Part shown: positions 36,246-50,723 of the stretch, in pieces
Position numbering within the stretch: the first letter of the stretch is position 1
Layout: each line of letters begins with the position of its first letter
Position numbers and translations under genes: made by a program
The notes under the pieces: model-generated
Told to the model about the DNA's origin: nothing
The model's input: only the letters and a program-made list of their open reading frames with translations
Databases searched by the model: none
NCBI GenBank assembly: GCA_965153355.1
Contig: OZ231128.1
Coordinates: forward strand, 45,818,001-45,882,000
Direction: 5' to 3'
Length of the DNA stretch: 64,000 bases
Origin: Flaccisagitta enflata
Lineage: Eukaryota > Chaetognatha > Sagittoidea > Aphragmophora

Positions 36246-36565
36246 CAGTGAAACCCCGCTCGAACGGATTTCAAGGGACCAGGTGCTCTTTTCTGTAAGA
36301 GGCGGAAATCTGTTAGAGCCATTTTGACTGTGCCATCAAAATTTTATTAACTACATTCAAAAAGAGAAGTGTAAAATCTTTTTTTTTTTACATAAGGAGA
36401 ATCACCTTGCAAGATTATAGTTTTTTAGTCACATGCTACACCCTGCTTTGTCAGTCCATCAATCCCCTTTAAAAGAATCATTGTGGTGAAACATTCAACC
36501 ATTAATGCACCTGACATAACTTTTCCTTTTCAATTGCTGAGGAGAAGATTTCTCCATGTTTTTCT

Positions 36566-36634
<69 letters not shown>

Positions 36635-37013
36635 CTTCTTCTTCTTCTTCTTCTTCTTCTTCTTCTTCTTCTTCTTCTTCTTCTTCTTCTTCTTCTTCTT
36701 CTTCTTCTTCTTCTTCTTCTTCTCCCTCGTATCGATAACATTTCGCCACTAGTTCTGGCTCGATGCTGATCATTGCCAATCCTGAATTACCAATTTCCCT
36801 CATAGTGAAGGCCAATTTCTGTTCAGGGCGGGAAAGCTGACCATTATTAGCCAAAAAACATGCGGTCAAGCCGAAATTTCTGTTACAGGTGGAACCGGTT
36901 TAGACGGAATTGTTTTACAAGAAAACTAAAAGAAATGAGTTGGGACTTGAACTTTCCATGCATTGGAGGCGGGTTTCCGCTCGTAACGGGTCCGTTGGAG
37001 CGGGATTCCACTG
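36246..37013. mobile_element. pogo/Tigger-like element, 768 bp, with TIR pair
   Basis: Left TIR CAGTGAAACCCCGCTCGAAC; right TIR read inverted CAGTGGAATCCCGCTCCAAC. TA flanks both ends (36244-36245, 37014-37015). Subterminal sequence GGATTTCAAGGGACC and CGGGTTTCCGCTCGTAACGG also resembles other members. The interior holds a degraded family A tail (about 36418-36475, inverted) and a (CT)n-(TTC)n array. There is no transposase frame: the longest minus frame is mostly Glu and Arg-Glu from the microsatellite. Confidence 0.8.
36570..36725. repeat. (CT)n joined to (TTC)n
   Basis: CT dinucleotides to 36628, then about 32 TTC units. Lies inside the pogo-like element. Confidence 0.97.
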
Positions 37014-37194
37014 TATGTCATTGCAGAGAATTTACCAGAATATACCAGAGTGACGTTGCGAAACAACTCACAGCATAAATGCGCCAATGGAAAGAATAAA
37101 TGGACCATGCTTGAAGATCTTATCAAATTTCCGGCCTAATGGGTGAAATTGACTCTCGTTTGATGAAGAAACAGAGAGAAGAGAGAAATGACAG

Positions 37195-37300
37195 TAAAAC
37201 CAGGCCGGATACACAGCCAATAAGTGTTCGCCTACAAATGGACAGGGGCAATTCTGCGAGTGGGCAGGGGCAGTATTATGGGTGATCGGCGACTGTTACG
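37195..37300 (+). mobile_element. Family A head fragment, divergent
   Basis: AACCAGGCCGGATACACAGC, CAGGGGCAATTCTGCGAGTG and GGGCAGGGGCAGTATTATGG, then GTCGGTCGGC. No stem-loop tail. Confidence 0.55.
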
Positions 37301-37521
37301 TCGGTCGGCTTGATCATTGATGCTTAAGAATCACTAGATTTTGGCTATTTTCGCATCATCCATAAATTTGCTTTACCTTCCAACAGACAGACATACCCTC
37401 TTACACTGTACAGAATTGCTTAGTAAGCCACCGTATAAAGACAAAGATTGTAAGAAAACGATTTCGCGATCGCGCGAACCAAGATACGAAAATGGCGGGG
37501 TTTTGGTCCATGAGTACACTG

Positions 37522-37622
<101 letters not shown>

Positions 37623-37877
37623 CGGCCCGGGGCCAAGAGTTCATTTCTTTCTCATATCCGACGAAAGAAGAAGTGAGAAACGCGGTGTGAAAAAGGTTTT
37701 CTCTATTTCTTTCTCTCGTTTTTTTTTATTCCGTCGCCGCCAAGAAGAGGTCGCTGTTGGTGTCTCTGTCGATTCCCGCACTCGTAAAAAGGTGTCTTTT
37801 GTTATCTTTCGCTTTCCAAAACTACTCTCGTCCATTACGCCGCTGCCAGCTCGTTTCTACTCGTTGCGGGAGAAGAG

Positions 37878-37878
<1 letters not shown>

Positions 37879-37963
<85 letters not shown>

Positions 37964-38052
37964 CAGAGACAGAGACAGAGACAGTGACAGACAGACAGAA
38001 CACCAGATAGACATACAGAGTCTGTATTACAGACAGACAGACAGACAGACAG
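37879..38052. repeat. (GA)n, (GAGACA)n, (GACA)n compound array
   Basis: GA to about 37945, GAGACA hexamers to about 37984, then GACA blocks around CAGAGTCTGTATTACAGA. Confidence 0.95.
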
Positions 38053-39659
38053 ATATAATGACAAACATAGACCGACAGTGCATAGTTCCAATCACGGAGG
38101 GTCGTATCATTCGTTTTCGAGTTCACTTGTGGCAAATGTCAAGAAACGGCAAGTGAGCAGGGCTAGAACTAGCCATTTTTTTAATGATTCAAATTTAACA
38201 AAACTATACATTACTGTATAGCTTATGAAGTTGTATATACAAATCCATAGAAGAATTTTGTTAACTGAGCTCATTTTTCATGCAAATTAAGCTTAATTAG
38301 ACAGATTTTGTACACAAAAAAATACAAAATTAAGCATATTGTGGCAAAAAATCAATATGAGAATATTTTTTTCGTAAATTATGTTTAAACGCAATAGTAT
38401 GAGGGTGTTTCATGAAAAAAAATCGAAATCTCATGAATTTTCAAAAAATCTCTATAAGCACCATTTTTGGTTGGTTGGGCAGTGCTGTATAAATTTGTTC
38501 GGCCAAGCTCTTCTTCATACTAGTAATGTAGATATTCTTCAACAACTATCATGCAAAATTTCAGCCAAATCGGCTAACTCATTCAAAAGTTATGCCACTT
38601 TTTCGTTTTTTCATCTGGTAGGTTGGTTGGGCTGGTTGGGCCGGTTGGACTCATCTTCAGAAGACCAACTTTTTTGGCCTGATCTCTCTTGGTTAAGTCT
38701 GTTTTCCCGCAAAAAATCATGGGTGTAGCTCAAAGGGTTCATGAAATATGGGCATTTTTGTATATTGGACAAATTGATTTTTTTTCCTTTCAAAGTCCGC
38801 GAAATCTTGACTTCCGCTAAGAAGAAAATAACTACGAAGATCGTCCAACGAGCGTATCAATTCTGTTCACACTTCAGAACCAACAAAATGTAAAATTTCA
38901 TTGTGACTGAACGCCTGGGAGGTAAGGCCTCAAATTTTCAGTGTAGACTCAAAATTTCACGCTCTTTCACGTGGTGTGGTCAGATTTCATGTAAAATGTG
39001 TCATTTCCACGCCATAGTGGCATATCTTAAGCGTTAGGTATGCGTTAGGAACAAATTTGGGGGTGTGCGCGAATTGATACGCTTCAAGAAAATTTTCATT
39101 TCTCTGCCTAGGATCAACCCAATAACATGAAAATGAAGGGGAAAGTCCCTCAAGTAGTTGTCCATTGAATGGCAAAAGAAAAAATGCTTAATGTTTAAGA
39201 AAAAGGAGGTTAAAAAAAATAAATATCATGATATTCAGCCTTGAGAGAAAAAAAGCAAAAAAATCGAGCAGGGGTAAATTTGAATTATATGCCAATTTTT
39301 GGTAACTTATAGTTTGCTTACTAACTTGATTTTTTTTGTGTATCCTATGGGACTACTACTAGTTGATGAAAACTCATAAAATCATAGGAAAAGACATTTC
39401 TTGATTGGTTTTGCTTGCTGTTTTCTACTGGAGACAGAATGGAGACAAGCCAAAAAAAGCTCTTTGACCAAATTTTTAGACCCCCTAAGGGTAGGGAGAG
39501 TTACAAAAAATGGTTTGAAATTGTGCATTGGGTAGTCATGAATGTCTTTGAACCATTCAATCCGCATATAATGATGTATCGGAAGCTTGTGCTAACCTAG
39601 ATTGGTGGAAAGTCGGGCCCTCCTGCTTGCTGTGGAACCGTGACATTTGCCTTGTTTGA
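38053..39659. other. Unannotated AT-rich 1.6-kb stretch
   Basis: Contains GGTTGGTTGGGCAGTGCTG and GGTTGGTTGGGCTGGTTGGG about 160 bp apart, but no element ends. Phrases such as AAAATTTCAGCCAAATCGGC recall dispersed repeats. A 115-codon frame at 38381 has no motif. Confidence 0.5.
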
Positions 39660-39740
39660 GAAAACAATGCCGAGTAGGGCAAGTAGGTGCATTACCGACC
39701 AACCGACAGACAGTTATGGAGGTGCTTTAGCACCTAAAAA
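39660..39740 (+). mobile_element. Family A-like short element with its own tail stem
   Basis: AAAACAATGCCGAGTAGGGC head-like start, a CCGACCAACCGACAGACAG tract, then a perfect stem-loop AGGTGCT (39720-39726), TT, AGCACCT (39729-39735) and AAAAA. Same plan as family A with a completely different stem. Confidence 0.55.
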
Positions 39741-40129
39741 TGAAGAATAAGATTATTTGAGTCAAAGATAGGGGCAGGATATTCTTGATAAGCTTGATGG
39801 CGCTCATCTGTATATCGAATCATTTTGAAACGTGATGAATCTGGAAATAGAGAAAGAAAAAGGAAAAAGATCATGTAATAATCATAAACAGATAACAAAT
39901 CATAAATACCGTATAAAAGACAAAAGATAACAGATAGATATTGTATATCGAACAGTCAGTCAACAAGACAATCAACCTTTCAACAAACACCTAAGTTGCG
40001 TGCATCGGCATTTTGACGAAAGGTCGGACAGGCAGACAGGTAGACAGACTGGAATTTTGAAAATGACCTTTGAATTAGCGGTCTCCACCTACCAGTGATT
40101 TCTCTAATGTTCAAAAGTGTAGAAATCGC
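39741..40129. other. Unannotated stretch
   Basis: Includes a GACAGGCAGACAGGTAGACAG run at about 40026-40047; otherwise no feature. Confidence 0.5.
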
Positions 40130-40243
40130 AAAAAAAGCCCAAAAAAGCCCAAAAAGTTATTTGTGACGGACAGACGGGCGCACCGACGGAGCGACAGACA
40201 GACAGACAGGCTTATAGAGTCGCGTAGCACGCGACTAAAAACT
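40130..40243 (+). mobile_element. Family A 3' portion
   Basis: AAAAAAGCCC repeats, GTGACGGACAGACGGGCGC, a (GACA)n tract and the cleanest tail in the window: AGTCGCGT (40218-40225), loop AGC, ACGCGACT (40229-40236), then AAAAA. The head is missing. Confidence 0.75.
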
Positions 40244-41007
<764 letters not shown>

Positions 41008-41048
41008 GGACTTTGTCGGGAATTTCCACCGTGTGCCAAGGGGCTTAA

Positions 41049-41081
41049 CGTTTGACGTTGATGTTGGGATGATGTGCGTCC

Positions 41082-41144
<63 letters not shown>

Positions 41145-41168
41145 TTAGAATGATGTGCATCCGATGAT
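41049..41168. repeat. Duplicated 27-bp unit around a (GA)n array
   Basis: GATGTTGGGATGATGTGCGT at about 41058 and GATGTTAGAATGATGTGCAT at about 41142 flank a 58-bp GA array. GTCCAATGAGAG before it is the inverse of CTCTCCATTGGAC at the end of the preceding CT array. Confidence 0.85.
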
Positions 41169-41872
41169 GAGTTCATAAGACTGAATAAAAGAAGGAACTC
41201 AAAAAAGAAAGGGAGGATGGAAGGGCGGGGGGGGGGGGGGGAGAAGAGAAAAAGTAGATGAAAACGAAAGATTGCTGAAAGAACTTTGTACTATGTGCAA
41301 CATTCAGCGATCACTAGCGCCAATCTAATTGTCTAAACCTGTTTGCATATAATTAAGGGTTTCACTAATACATTGGTAGTTTTGCATGATTAATTCGATT
41401 ATGATACAGGCACTGTCGCTATTGCATTTGCCTTAGAAAATGGCGTAACGTTTTATGCTAACATCTGTTTCTATATATTGAAAATTGAAATAACGCAGGT
41501 TTTGCCAGTAGCGTCCCCGACTTGAGCTCTCCCACTTGGGTGTTAAGATATGAATGGTCATGGCTTTTATTTACTTTTTATTTTCATTTGTTTTGCAATA
41601 TTGTTTATTTTTTCCATAAGTCTTCATTCAAATTTGTTCTCATTCATTTGTGAGACATTCATTTATTTGGGGGAACCATTCCTCATTCATCAATTCATTC
41701 ACTCATTCAATGGTGGGATTATGAAAAGAGAGTAGTTTCATCGGGCTCGCTGCTCCTCTGTCGGGCACGGTAATACTCAGAGGAGCGTGCATGCTCTAAA
41801 CTTTCTAATTTCTAATTTTTGGCCTGAATTTAAACCGACAAAATCTAAATAAGGAGAGTTAACAAAAATGGA
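41169..41872. other. Unannotated stretch
   Basis: G run at about 41227-41241, then AT-rich sequence with ATTCATT clusters at 41625-41710. Confidence 0.55.
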
Positions 41873-41958
41873 AACAAGGGACGCGGGGTCACAATATCGT
41901 GGCGGATGGGCGGGTAGAGGCGTAAAACCCCCATCCACACCCTTCCCCCGCCAAACAC
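41873..41958 (+). mobile_element. Family F head
   Basis: AACAAGGGACGCGGGGTCAC, AATATCGTGGCGGATGGGCG, then CCCCCATCCACACCCTTCCC. Matches 19447-19530; there is no tetranucleotide tract or stem-loop. Confidence 0.65.
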
Positions 41959-41968
41959 ACACGGCACA

Positions 41969-42055
41969 CGCACAAACAAAGACAAACTCAATACAAAGGT
42001 TCGCCACAGACACACACGCACACACAAAGACAAACCTAATACAAAGGTTTGAAAG
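41969..42055. repeat. ~48-bp tandem duplication
   Basis: CAAAGACAAACTCAATACAAAGGTT is repeated as CAAAGACAAACCTAATACAAAGGTT about 48 bp further on, each preceded by a CACACGCACA tract. CA-rich. Confidence 0.8.
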
Positions 42056-42790
42056 CATGTTTTAAGGAAATTTCTAAAAGATAGGAGAATGAAGAAAACC
42101 GTAATAGAAAGTACCATCTGCTGTCGAATTCGGAGTACAGTCAATTAAGGAAATTGGAGGAAAAAGAGGGGAAAATGAAGGAAATTGAGCTTGGAAGTTC
42201 TAAGCGAGAAATGATGACTGTTATTGAGCCAAAGTGAAGCGAGGAAATTGATGTAGCAAAATAAAAGGAGGAAAACGAGAAAAAGATAATTGGACAAAGA
42301 AATGAATGCGAAATTGAGAAATGATAATCGTTGAAGCGTTAGATGGTTAGCGGTACCTACTGCCTCTTGGTTTGCCTTCATCGTGCACTGAGAGAATTCT
42401 GATGATCACAACTATTAAGAAGGTAACGGATGATCACAACTGATAATCACAACTATCGAGAAGGTACGTAACCGATCAACATAATCAAGAAAATCATTCA
42501 AATGACGCCACAAATTTCCAACAGTCATGACATTTTAGATTGAGACGGAATTGAGCGCCGTTTGTTTTGTTTTGTTATGCTGTTACCATATTGACAAAAA
42601 AAAAGATCTCACTATCTCCAACCTGTTTTGTCACTTGCAAACAGAAGTTGAACGAGTATCGAAAATGATGTATGAGCAACAAATGTCTCCCAACCGAAAT
42701 TTCAGAGTGTTAGCAAGCAATTTGAGGTTTCAACTCTGTTGGGAAATCACCCGAGCAAAACAATGCAAATCCATGAATTGTTCTCTCCCT
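42056..42790. other. Unannotated stretch
   Basis: TGATCACAACTAT is repeated at about 42402, 42431 and 42446. A 60-odd-codon open stretch at 42640-42790 (ERVSKMMYEQQ, NFRVLASNLRFQL) looks somewhat protein-like but matches nothing I know and is cut by a family D insertion. Confidence 0.5.
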
Positions 42791-43060
42791 GGGCGTGTTT
42801 CTAGTGAGGACGAGAAACGCGTTTGTTCCCATTGAACGCGTTTACAGTGTGAAAACATATCTAAGAATTTCCACTGTCTCACGAGGGAGTGAGCAAAGTG
42901 AGTGAGACAGCCTGTGCATGGAGCGATTGAGCAAAGTGAGTGTAGCGAAGCGGAGTGCTGCTGAGTGAGTGAGCGGAGTGAGTGGTGCGAGCAAACAAAC
43001 GTGGTGAGTGACCAAGTGGCTTGTTTAAAAACGCGATTGTCTGTGACTAGAAACGCGCCC
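42791..43060 (+). mobile_element. Family D MITE (copy 4)
   Basis: GGGCGTGTTTCTAGT and ACTAGAAACGCGCCC termini, CGCGTTTACAGTGTGAAAACA and the GAGTGAGCAAAGTGAGTGAG tract. No target duplication is visible (CCT versus AAA). Confidence 0.78.
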
Positions 43061-43269
43061 AAACTCTCTTTTCTTCTTTCTTTTTTCGTTTTTCCATAAT
43101 TTTTTGTTTTTGCAGGAGCGATTACTTATGGGACTTAGAGCCCCAAGAGGGGCTGAACAACAATCCATACCCCCATTTTGTTAAAGCTAATCAATATTTG
43201 ACACTTTTAATTGACACGCTGAAGTCACAGTAGGGATGTAGGGACAGGGGCATGGATATCACTTCAAGT

Positions 43270-43562
<293 letters not shown>

Positions 43563-43744
43563 CGTTTTTCCAGCCTTTATTCAGTAAGTCATGCATCACT
43601 TCAGATATTTTGCCTCTAGGATATGCTTGACCATATTACCAGACTTCACATCTCCTTTTGCCTTCCTATTCAGTCTTGCTTTTTTTTCTTTGGAACATTT
43701 ATCTCCTTTTCCATTCTAACCTTTCATTCACCCTCCTACGCACT

Positions 43745-43850
43745 TAGTAAAAGTTTACCATTTTTGCTATTTTGAAGTTTACTATTTTCCATTTTGAAGT
43801 TTACCATTTTGCTGTTATGAAATTTTACTATTTTGAAATTGGAATCGCAC
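43745..43850. repeat. AT-rich short repeat GTTTACCATTTTG
   Basis: AAGTTTACCATTTTTGCTAT, GAAGTTTACTATTTTCC, GAAGTTTACCATTTTGCTG and AATTTTACTATTTTGAA: four to five degenerate copies of about 22-25 bp. Confidence 0.7.
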
Positions 43851-43929
43851 ACTTTTTTTCATTTTCATATCTGTTGTTGCATTACCGCCATCCATAAAGG
43901 GAAAAACGCCTGTTGCTGCTGCAACCTTT

Positions 43930-44545
43930 TCCCTTTGCTATCGAATCAACTAAATCGTTTGCCCTTGGCTTACCTCATTTGCTTTTGATGGCATCTTTTC
44001 CAACGCATGCTGCCCCTAATGTCAGTGCATCCTCTTTTGGCTTTCCTTTTGTTGTCACAATTAACATCACATCATTTGCCCATTGCATTTCTCTTTGATG
44101 ACATAGTTGCCAGCACATCATTTGCCCTTGACTTTCCCATTTTGATGTCATGGTTGCTATCACATCATTGTTCCATTGCTTTTCCTTTTTGATGTCATAA
44201 TAACCAGTGTATCATTTGCCCTTGGCTTTTCACTTTTGTTGTCATGATTGCCATCACATCATTGTTCCATTGCTTTTCCCTTTTGATGTCATAATAACCA
44301 GTGCATCATTTACCCTTGGCTTTTCTCTTTTGATGTCATGATTGCCAGCGCATCATTTGCCCTTGGCTTTTCCCTTTTGATGTCATGGTTGCCAGCGCAT
44401 CATTTGCCCTTGGCTTTTCCCTTTTGATGTCATTGTTGCCAGCACATCATTTGCCATTGGCTTTTCTCTTTTGATGTCATAGATGCCAGCGCATCATTTG
44501 CCCTTGGCTTTTCCCTTTTGATGTCATGGTTGCCAGCGCATCCTT
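43930..44545. repeat. ~47-bp minisatellite, about twelve copies
   Basis: Unit CATCATTTGCCCTTGGCTTT + TCCCTTTTGATGTCATGGTT + GCCAGCG, with TTGTTCCATTGCTTTTCC variants in the left half and near-identical units at 44340-44540. Confidence 0.92.
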
Positions 44546-45036
44546 CCTCTTTTTTTTCCTCGCTACGCACGATGGCACTTGAGTTGGGCCAATAGGAGGA
44601 CAGGCGTCACTGAATCGTGGAAACTGGAAAGACCCGTCATGCCTTCTGAGCAACCTCCAAGGTTTTTTTTATTCCTTTAGTTTTCCCCTTCACATTTTCT
44701 GCCACAGCTACGCCTTGCTATAGTCCACCCACCATAGAGGTAAAAAAAAAAAGAAATTACTTCTTGATAATCTCCTATGAATTGCGAGCTGCAGATCGAA
44801 ATAGAATAATGGATTGAAGAAACTCTTAGATGGATTTTAGAAATGAATGAAGAACTGTCTCTTCCTGAAGCCCAGCACAAGTGGCATACAATTTGCGGTG
44901 CTATAAGAGATTATGTATGAATTTGTCTATTGGAAATATGGCAGCTTCACTGTATGAACAAAATAAGCAAACGTTTTTATTGCACTACCATAGGAAAAAT
45001 AGCCCAGACCTTCTTTTCCATAAGGATTGTTGATAA
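44546..45036. other. Unannotated stretch
   Basis: No feature recognised. Confidence 0.5.
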
Positions 45037-45260
45037 AACGAGGCCGGATGCACGGCTACCCCAGTCGCGTGCGGGTGGGCAGGGGCCATAATTGAGGTCA
45101 GTGGAACATTTTAGCTGGAGCAATAAGGCCAAAAACTCCATTAACGCCGAAAAAATAAAGTGTGACTGACGGATGGACGGGCGGATTGACGGATGGACGG
45201 ATGGACCGACGGACGGACCGATAAAGCGGGGTGTAGAGTCGCGTTGCACGCGACTAAAAA
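45037..45260 (+). mobile_element. Family A element, full copy
   Basis: AACGAGGCCGGATGCACGGC, GTGCGGGTGGGCAGGGGCCA, a (GGAC/GGAT)n tract, GGTGTAGAGTCGCGTTGCAC and GCGACT plus AAAAA. Very similar to 15666-15880, including the ATAATTGAGGTCAG block. Confidence 0.82.
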
Positions 45261-46335
45261 GAATTCTATCATAGATTTGATAAATTCCAGTTACTTTGCT
45301 GAGAGAAATCCGGCAAGAAACGAAACGGACAAAGAAATTTGTAATTGGCATGTGCTCTTGCAATTCACCAGCAGTGCAGCCCAACTGTTGTTTTCTGGGT
45401 AAACAATCGTTTGCTTATTCTGTTCTTCTCATAAAAAAAAAAAACATCTAAGGAATCAGTAAACTGTTTGAAATAATGGTAAATGCTCCCTTGTAAGTTC
45501 TGTGGGTGTATTCAACTTTTGCTGTTTTCGCGTCTCACCATTCTTGTCAGGAATGCTAATGCGACTAATATTTGTAAATGGCAGACCACTACCACACTTG
45601 TTCAATATTCTGACAGGCTAAAGTCTAGCTCACTCGGAAAAGTGAAAAAAAAAGAAGAAATAGACTTTCCTTGCCATCAAAACGCGGTAGTAAAAAAAAC
45701 ATTTCATTGCTTTTTGGTCCCTCTCCTTCCGGCATTTAACTGCAGTTTTATCACTAGATTTCTTTATTCACCGCTGTATTTTTCTTTCTTTTCTTTTTCC
45801 ATTTTTCTTTTCAGGTGGGTGAGAAACTGTGGAGCTTCTGCCTTTTGGGGTTCGATCAAGTACACTGCACTGTCAATTCTGTTTTGCTGTAACATTTTGT
45901 CGGTTTATTTTCAAAAGTAATTTCGCTAACGAATTCTAGGGTATTCATTTCGAATATCGTCCTCTACAAAAAAAAAAAAAAGAAAAAAGAGAATAATCTC
46001 GTATCAATTTATTTTCTGTTAGGTAAACTCAATGAAGCATTATAAATGTGTAAATTTGGGCATGTTTGTACTTTCCTCTTTACTCACAAAAGAGTCTCAC
46101 AAAAGGTCATGTGAACAACGTCGCGTCCGACGAATGTTTAAACTGCAAGGATGACAAGATTGCAGAAGAGGAAACGAGAGACAGTTTGAATGCGAACACG
46201 ACCAAGGCGGCGTCTCCACATTTTCCTCCATCCATCAACTGTGTAGGCGATTTTCCGTACTTCAAAACCAGTCTCCAAACTCACTTGTTTTTTTATGGCT
46301 TGTATGAAAAAAAAAGGGGAAATTTCAGAGCTGGA

Positions 46336-46339
<4 letters not shown>
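45261..46339. other. Unannotated stretch with weak open frames
   Basis: Frames at 45483-45920 and 46066-46330 are open for 145 and ~90 codons. The second has fairly balanced codons (HVNNVASDECLNCKDDK, PSINCVGDFPYFKTS) and could be an exon, but nothing is recognised and no splice pattern is supported. Confidence 0.4.

Positions 46340-46386
<47 letters not shown>
46340..46386. repeat. (GA)n microsatellite
   Basis: About 23 GA units. Confidence 0.95.
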
Positions 46387-46389
<3 letters not shown>

Positions 46390-46490
46390 ACTGGCGAGGC
46401 GGGCAGACAAACAGACAGACACACAGAAGAAAAAACATAAACACACACACGAATACACCCCTTTAACACACATTTACATTTAAGTTTATA

Positions 46491-47386
46491 CAGTCGAGCT
46501 TCACTAGAGCGCTCCCGCTAATAAGGCATCCCTCGCATCAAGGCATGATTTGAAAAGTCCCAACTTTTCTCTCTTAATTCCTTTGTTGATAAGCCCCGCA
46601 TATTAGGCACCCGCCTATTAGGCAAATTTCACTATAGCGCATGAAAAATGGGGTCTTTGGTAAATATTTTGCTCGCTTTGAAGGCATCTGACAAACAAAG
46701 TGTTTCAAGGATGAGGAGGTGGATAAGCAAAGGGTGGAAGAGAAGGAAAAAGATGGAGAAGAAATACCGATGAGAGTGATAACGATGATGAAGAGGAATA
46801 CCAATGACAATGAAGAGGTATACCGATGATGAAAAGGAGCACTGATGATTATGATAAAGAGCATTTGACAAAAGAGGAGGCAGATGATGAAGAAGGAGAG
46901 AAATGAAAAGTTGATTAGCCGATGAATCTATGCCAATAAAAGATCAATGATGCCATGTTAGTGGACGAATGACATTTTCAACCATTTTATGTCTTTAGAG
47001 TAATAGGTTTAAGAATGGTAGCTACCATACTAGTTTCTAAATCAATAAAAGTGACACACTCTGATCTGTCCATATCTTTAAAGCACTGAAGTCACTTTTC
47101 AAGTCTTATTCATGGTAAGTTTGGTGGCGAGCTGGTTGATGAATAATGATAACAGTTAGACTATATGCTTTTTGCAAAAAGTAAAGGAAGATCCAAATTC
47201 TTCTTGATGCCACTTCTAAGCATCCCTCTATGCCTTTTGGATTGTATATCAAACCACAAGATAGAATAAGTAAAGCCTTATGTATTCATTTTGGTGCAGA
47301 ATATACATGCTCGGCTATAAGGCACCCCGCCTAGAAGGCATGAAATCAACCGGTCCCCTGAGATGCCTTCTAGTGGAGCTTCACTG
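46491..47386. mobile_element. pogo/Tigger-like element, 896 bp, with TIR pair
   Basis: Left end CAGTCGAGCTTCACTAGAGC; right end read inverted CAGTGAAGCTCCACTAGAAG; TA on both sides (46489-46490, 47387-47388). TAAGGCATCCCTCG, ATTAGGCACCCGCC and ATAAGGCACCCCGCC are subterminal repeats near both ends. At about 46725-46905 there are Asp/Glu/Lys-rich codons, including STDDYDKEHLTKEEADDEEG followed by stop, broken by frame changes. Acidic C-termini are common in Tigger-type transposases, so this may be a decayed transposase end. No DDE/D catalytic region is recognisable. Confidence 0.75.
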
Positions 47387-47523
47387 TATCATGTAGTTTA
47401 GATAATTACATACTAGAAGAAACAGATGAGAAAGAACTGCGCAAGGTCCGTCAGAAATGAGACTGACGAATTGAAGCCAAGACTGATAAAAGCGAAGGTG
47501 AAGGAAAGACGTATGGCCTTCAG

Positions 47524-48756
<1,233 letters not shown>

Positions 48757-48757
<1 letters not shown>

Positions 48758-49737
48758 CTGTGTTCTGTGTTCTGTGTTTCTGTCCGTCTGCCTTCCTGTC
48801 TGTCTGTGCCTCTACCTGTCTATGTATGTATTGATCTCTGTATGTGCGCTTTATTCTATAAAATCATCTATATAGTACAACCTGCAACATCCAATTGCAA
48901 ACCATTTTCAACTGCTCAGGATGATATAAAGCTTAGAAATTTTACCAATTTCTCTGTTATTCATTGAAGCTTGTTTGTGTCACCTGGGTCAGGCTTTGCC
49001 GCAAGCGTTCATGGTTACGGTGAGGATTTCTAATAATAGATTTCTTTCTCTTTCTCTTTCTATCTCAATAATGCGCAACACTGACAACAGCTGGCGATGG
49101 GCATCAGAAGGTTCAAAATGAATGATACTAAAAATAACACCTGTACACTTATTATTGTCAAACGATCAAGTAACTGTCAAATCTAAACATACATATTTAG
49201 CCATATGCCGATTTTTCCACCAGTTAGAGGTGGAAAAAATCTTCACTTTGCTCATGAATTTCACCTTGTTTGCTTCGTACAAAATCGAATAAAATCAAAA
49301 ACAGTAAAAAATTCCCTCTGCAAATAATGGAAAAATTACCAGAAAAACCTAATCAACATCAGGTGCTCACCAAATCTGCATAAAGATAGAAAATTGGATG
49401 CGGATTTCACAACTAAAAAGTTTATGAAAAGTATTTTAATTTGGCCATGGATTTCAATTGATTTTTTGAAAGTGAATGCTTCCAAAGTTATGGAGAAAAT
49501 TGGTACCTGGGTGTTGATTGTTGGTTGTCAAGGATTGATAAAGGTTAAAATAATCATCCAAAACGGGGCAAAATATAGAAAACAATGCGGAATATATCTA
49601 GAAATAATCATCTAATATCCTATATCAAGGATTTGTATTGTTCCTCACCAGCAGTAGCGAGGCATCTATAGTTGTAGCACTACTTTGACAATAATTAGTG
49701 GACAGGTGTTAGCAGGAACGAGTTTATATTCTTGATT
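48757..49737. other. Unannotated AT-rich stretch
   Basis: Pyrimidine-rich start, then AT-rich sequence; frames up to 73 codons with no motif. Confidence 0.5.
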
Positions 49738-49932
49738 TTTTCGTGCACGCGACTCTATAATCCGGTATGTCTGTCGGTCCGTCTGTCCGTCCATCCGGGT
49801 TAGCTTTATTCAGAATTACGGGCGGTTTTTGCAATACTATTTCTACCCAAACGCTTGTTAGGCGTTTTTAACTTTTTATCACTGCCCCTGCCCGTCCGCA
49901 CGCGACTTCGGTAGCCGTGTATCCAGCCTTGT
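49738..49932 (-). mobile_element. Family A element, inverted, full copy
   Basis: Inverted: AACAAGGCTGGATACACGGC, GTGCGGACGGGCAGGGGCAG, AACGCCTAACAAGCGTTTGG, a (GGAC)n tract and TATAGAGTCGCGTGCACG plus A run. The 3' half of the stem is reduced. Confidence 0.78.
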
Positions 49933-49949
49933 TTGATTTCTTTTCTGTG

Positions 49950-50492
<543 letters not shown>

Positions 50493-50723
50493 GGGGTGTT
50501 TCTAGTCAGAGACAATACCGTTTTTACGTGCTCGCTACGTTCGTTCGCTTGAACCGCTCACTCCACTAACTCTCTCACTCCACTAACTGGCTCAATTCAC
50601 AGGCTCGCTCACTCACTTCCCTGACTCCCTCATGGGACAGTTAAAATTCATAAATATGTGTTCACGCTGTAGACGCGTTTCACGTTAAGAAACGCGTTTT
50701 TGGTGGTCACTAGAAACACGCCC
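50493..50723 (-). mobile_element. Family D MITE, inverted (copy 5)
   Basis: GGGGTGTTTCTAGTCAGAGA and ACTAGAAACACGCCC termini with CTCGCTCACTCAC tract. TTAGATCAA is 2 bp outside the left end and TTAGATGAA directly outside the right end, an imperfect match that could be a degraded duplication. Confidence 0.75.

Noticed and set aside
42551-42835. 94-codon frame before family D copy 4
   Set aside because: The end lies inside the MITE, there is no recognised domain, and the possible acceptor site before 42640 is unproven.
45483-45920. 145-codon frame
   Set aside because: AT-rich, hydrophobic/Phe-rich with no motif; compatible with chance in non-coding sequence.
46066-46440. 124-codon frame ending in a GA array
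   Set aside because: The first ~85 codons look moderately protein-like but nothing is recognised and the rest is Arg-Glu from the microsatellite.
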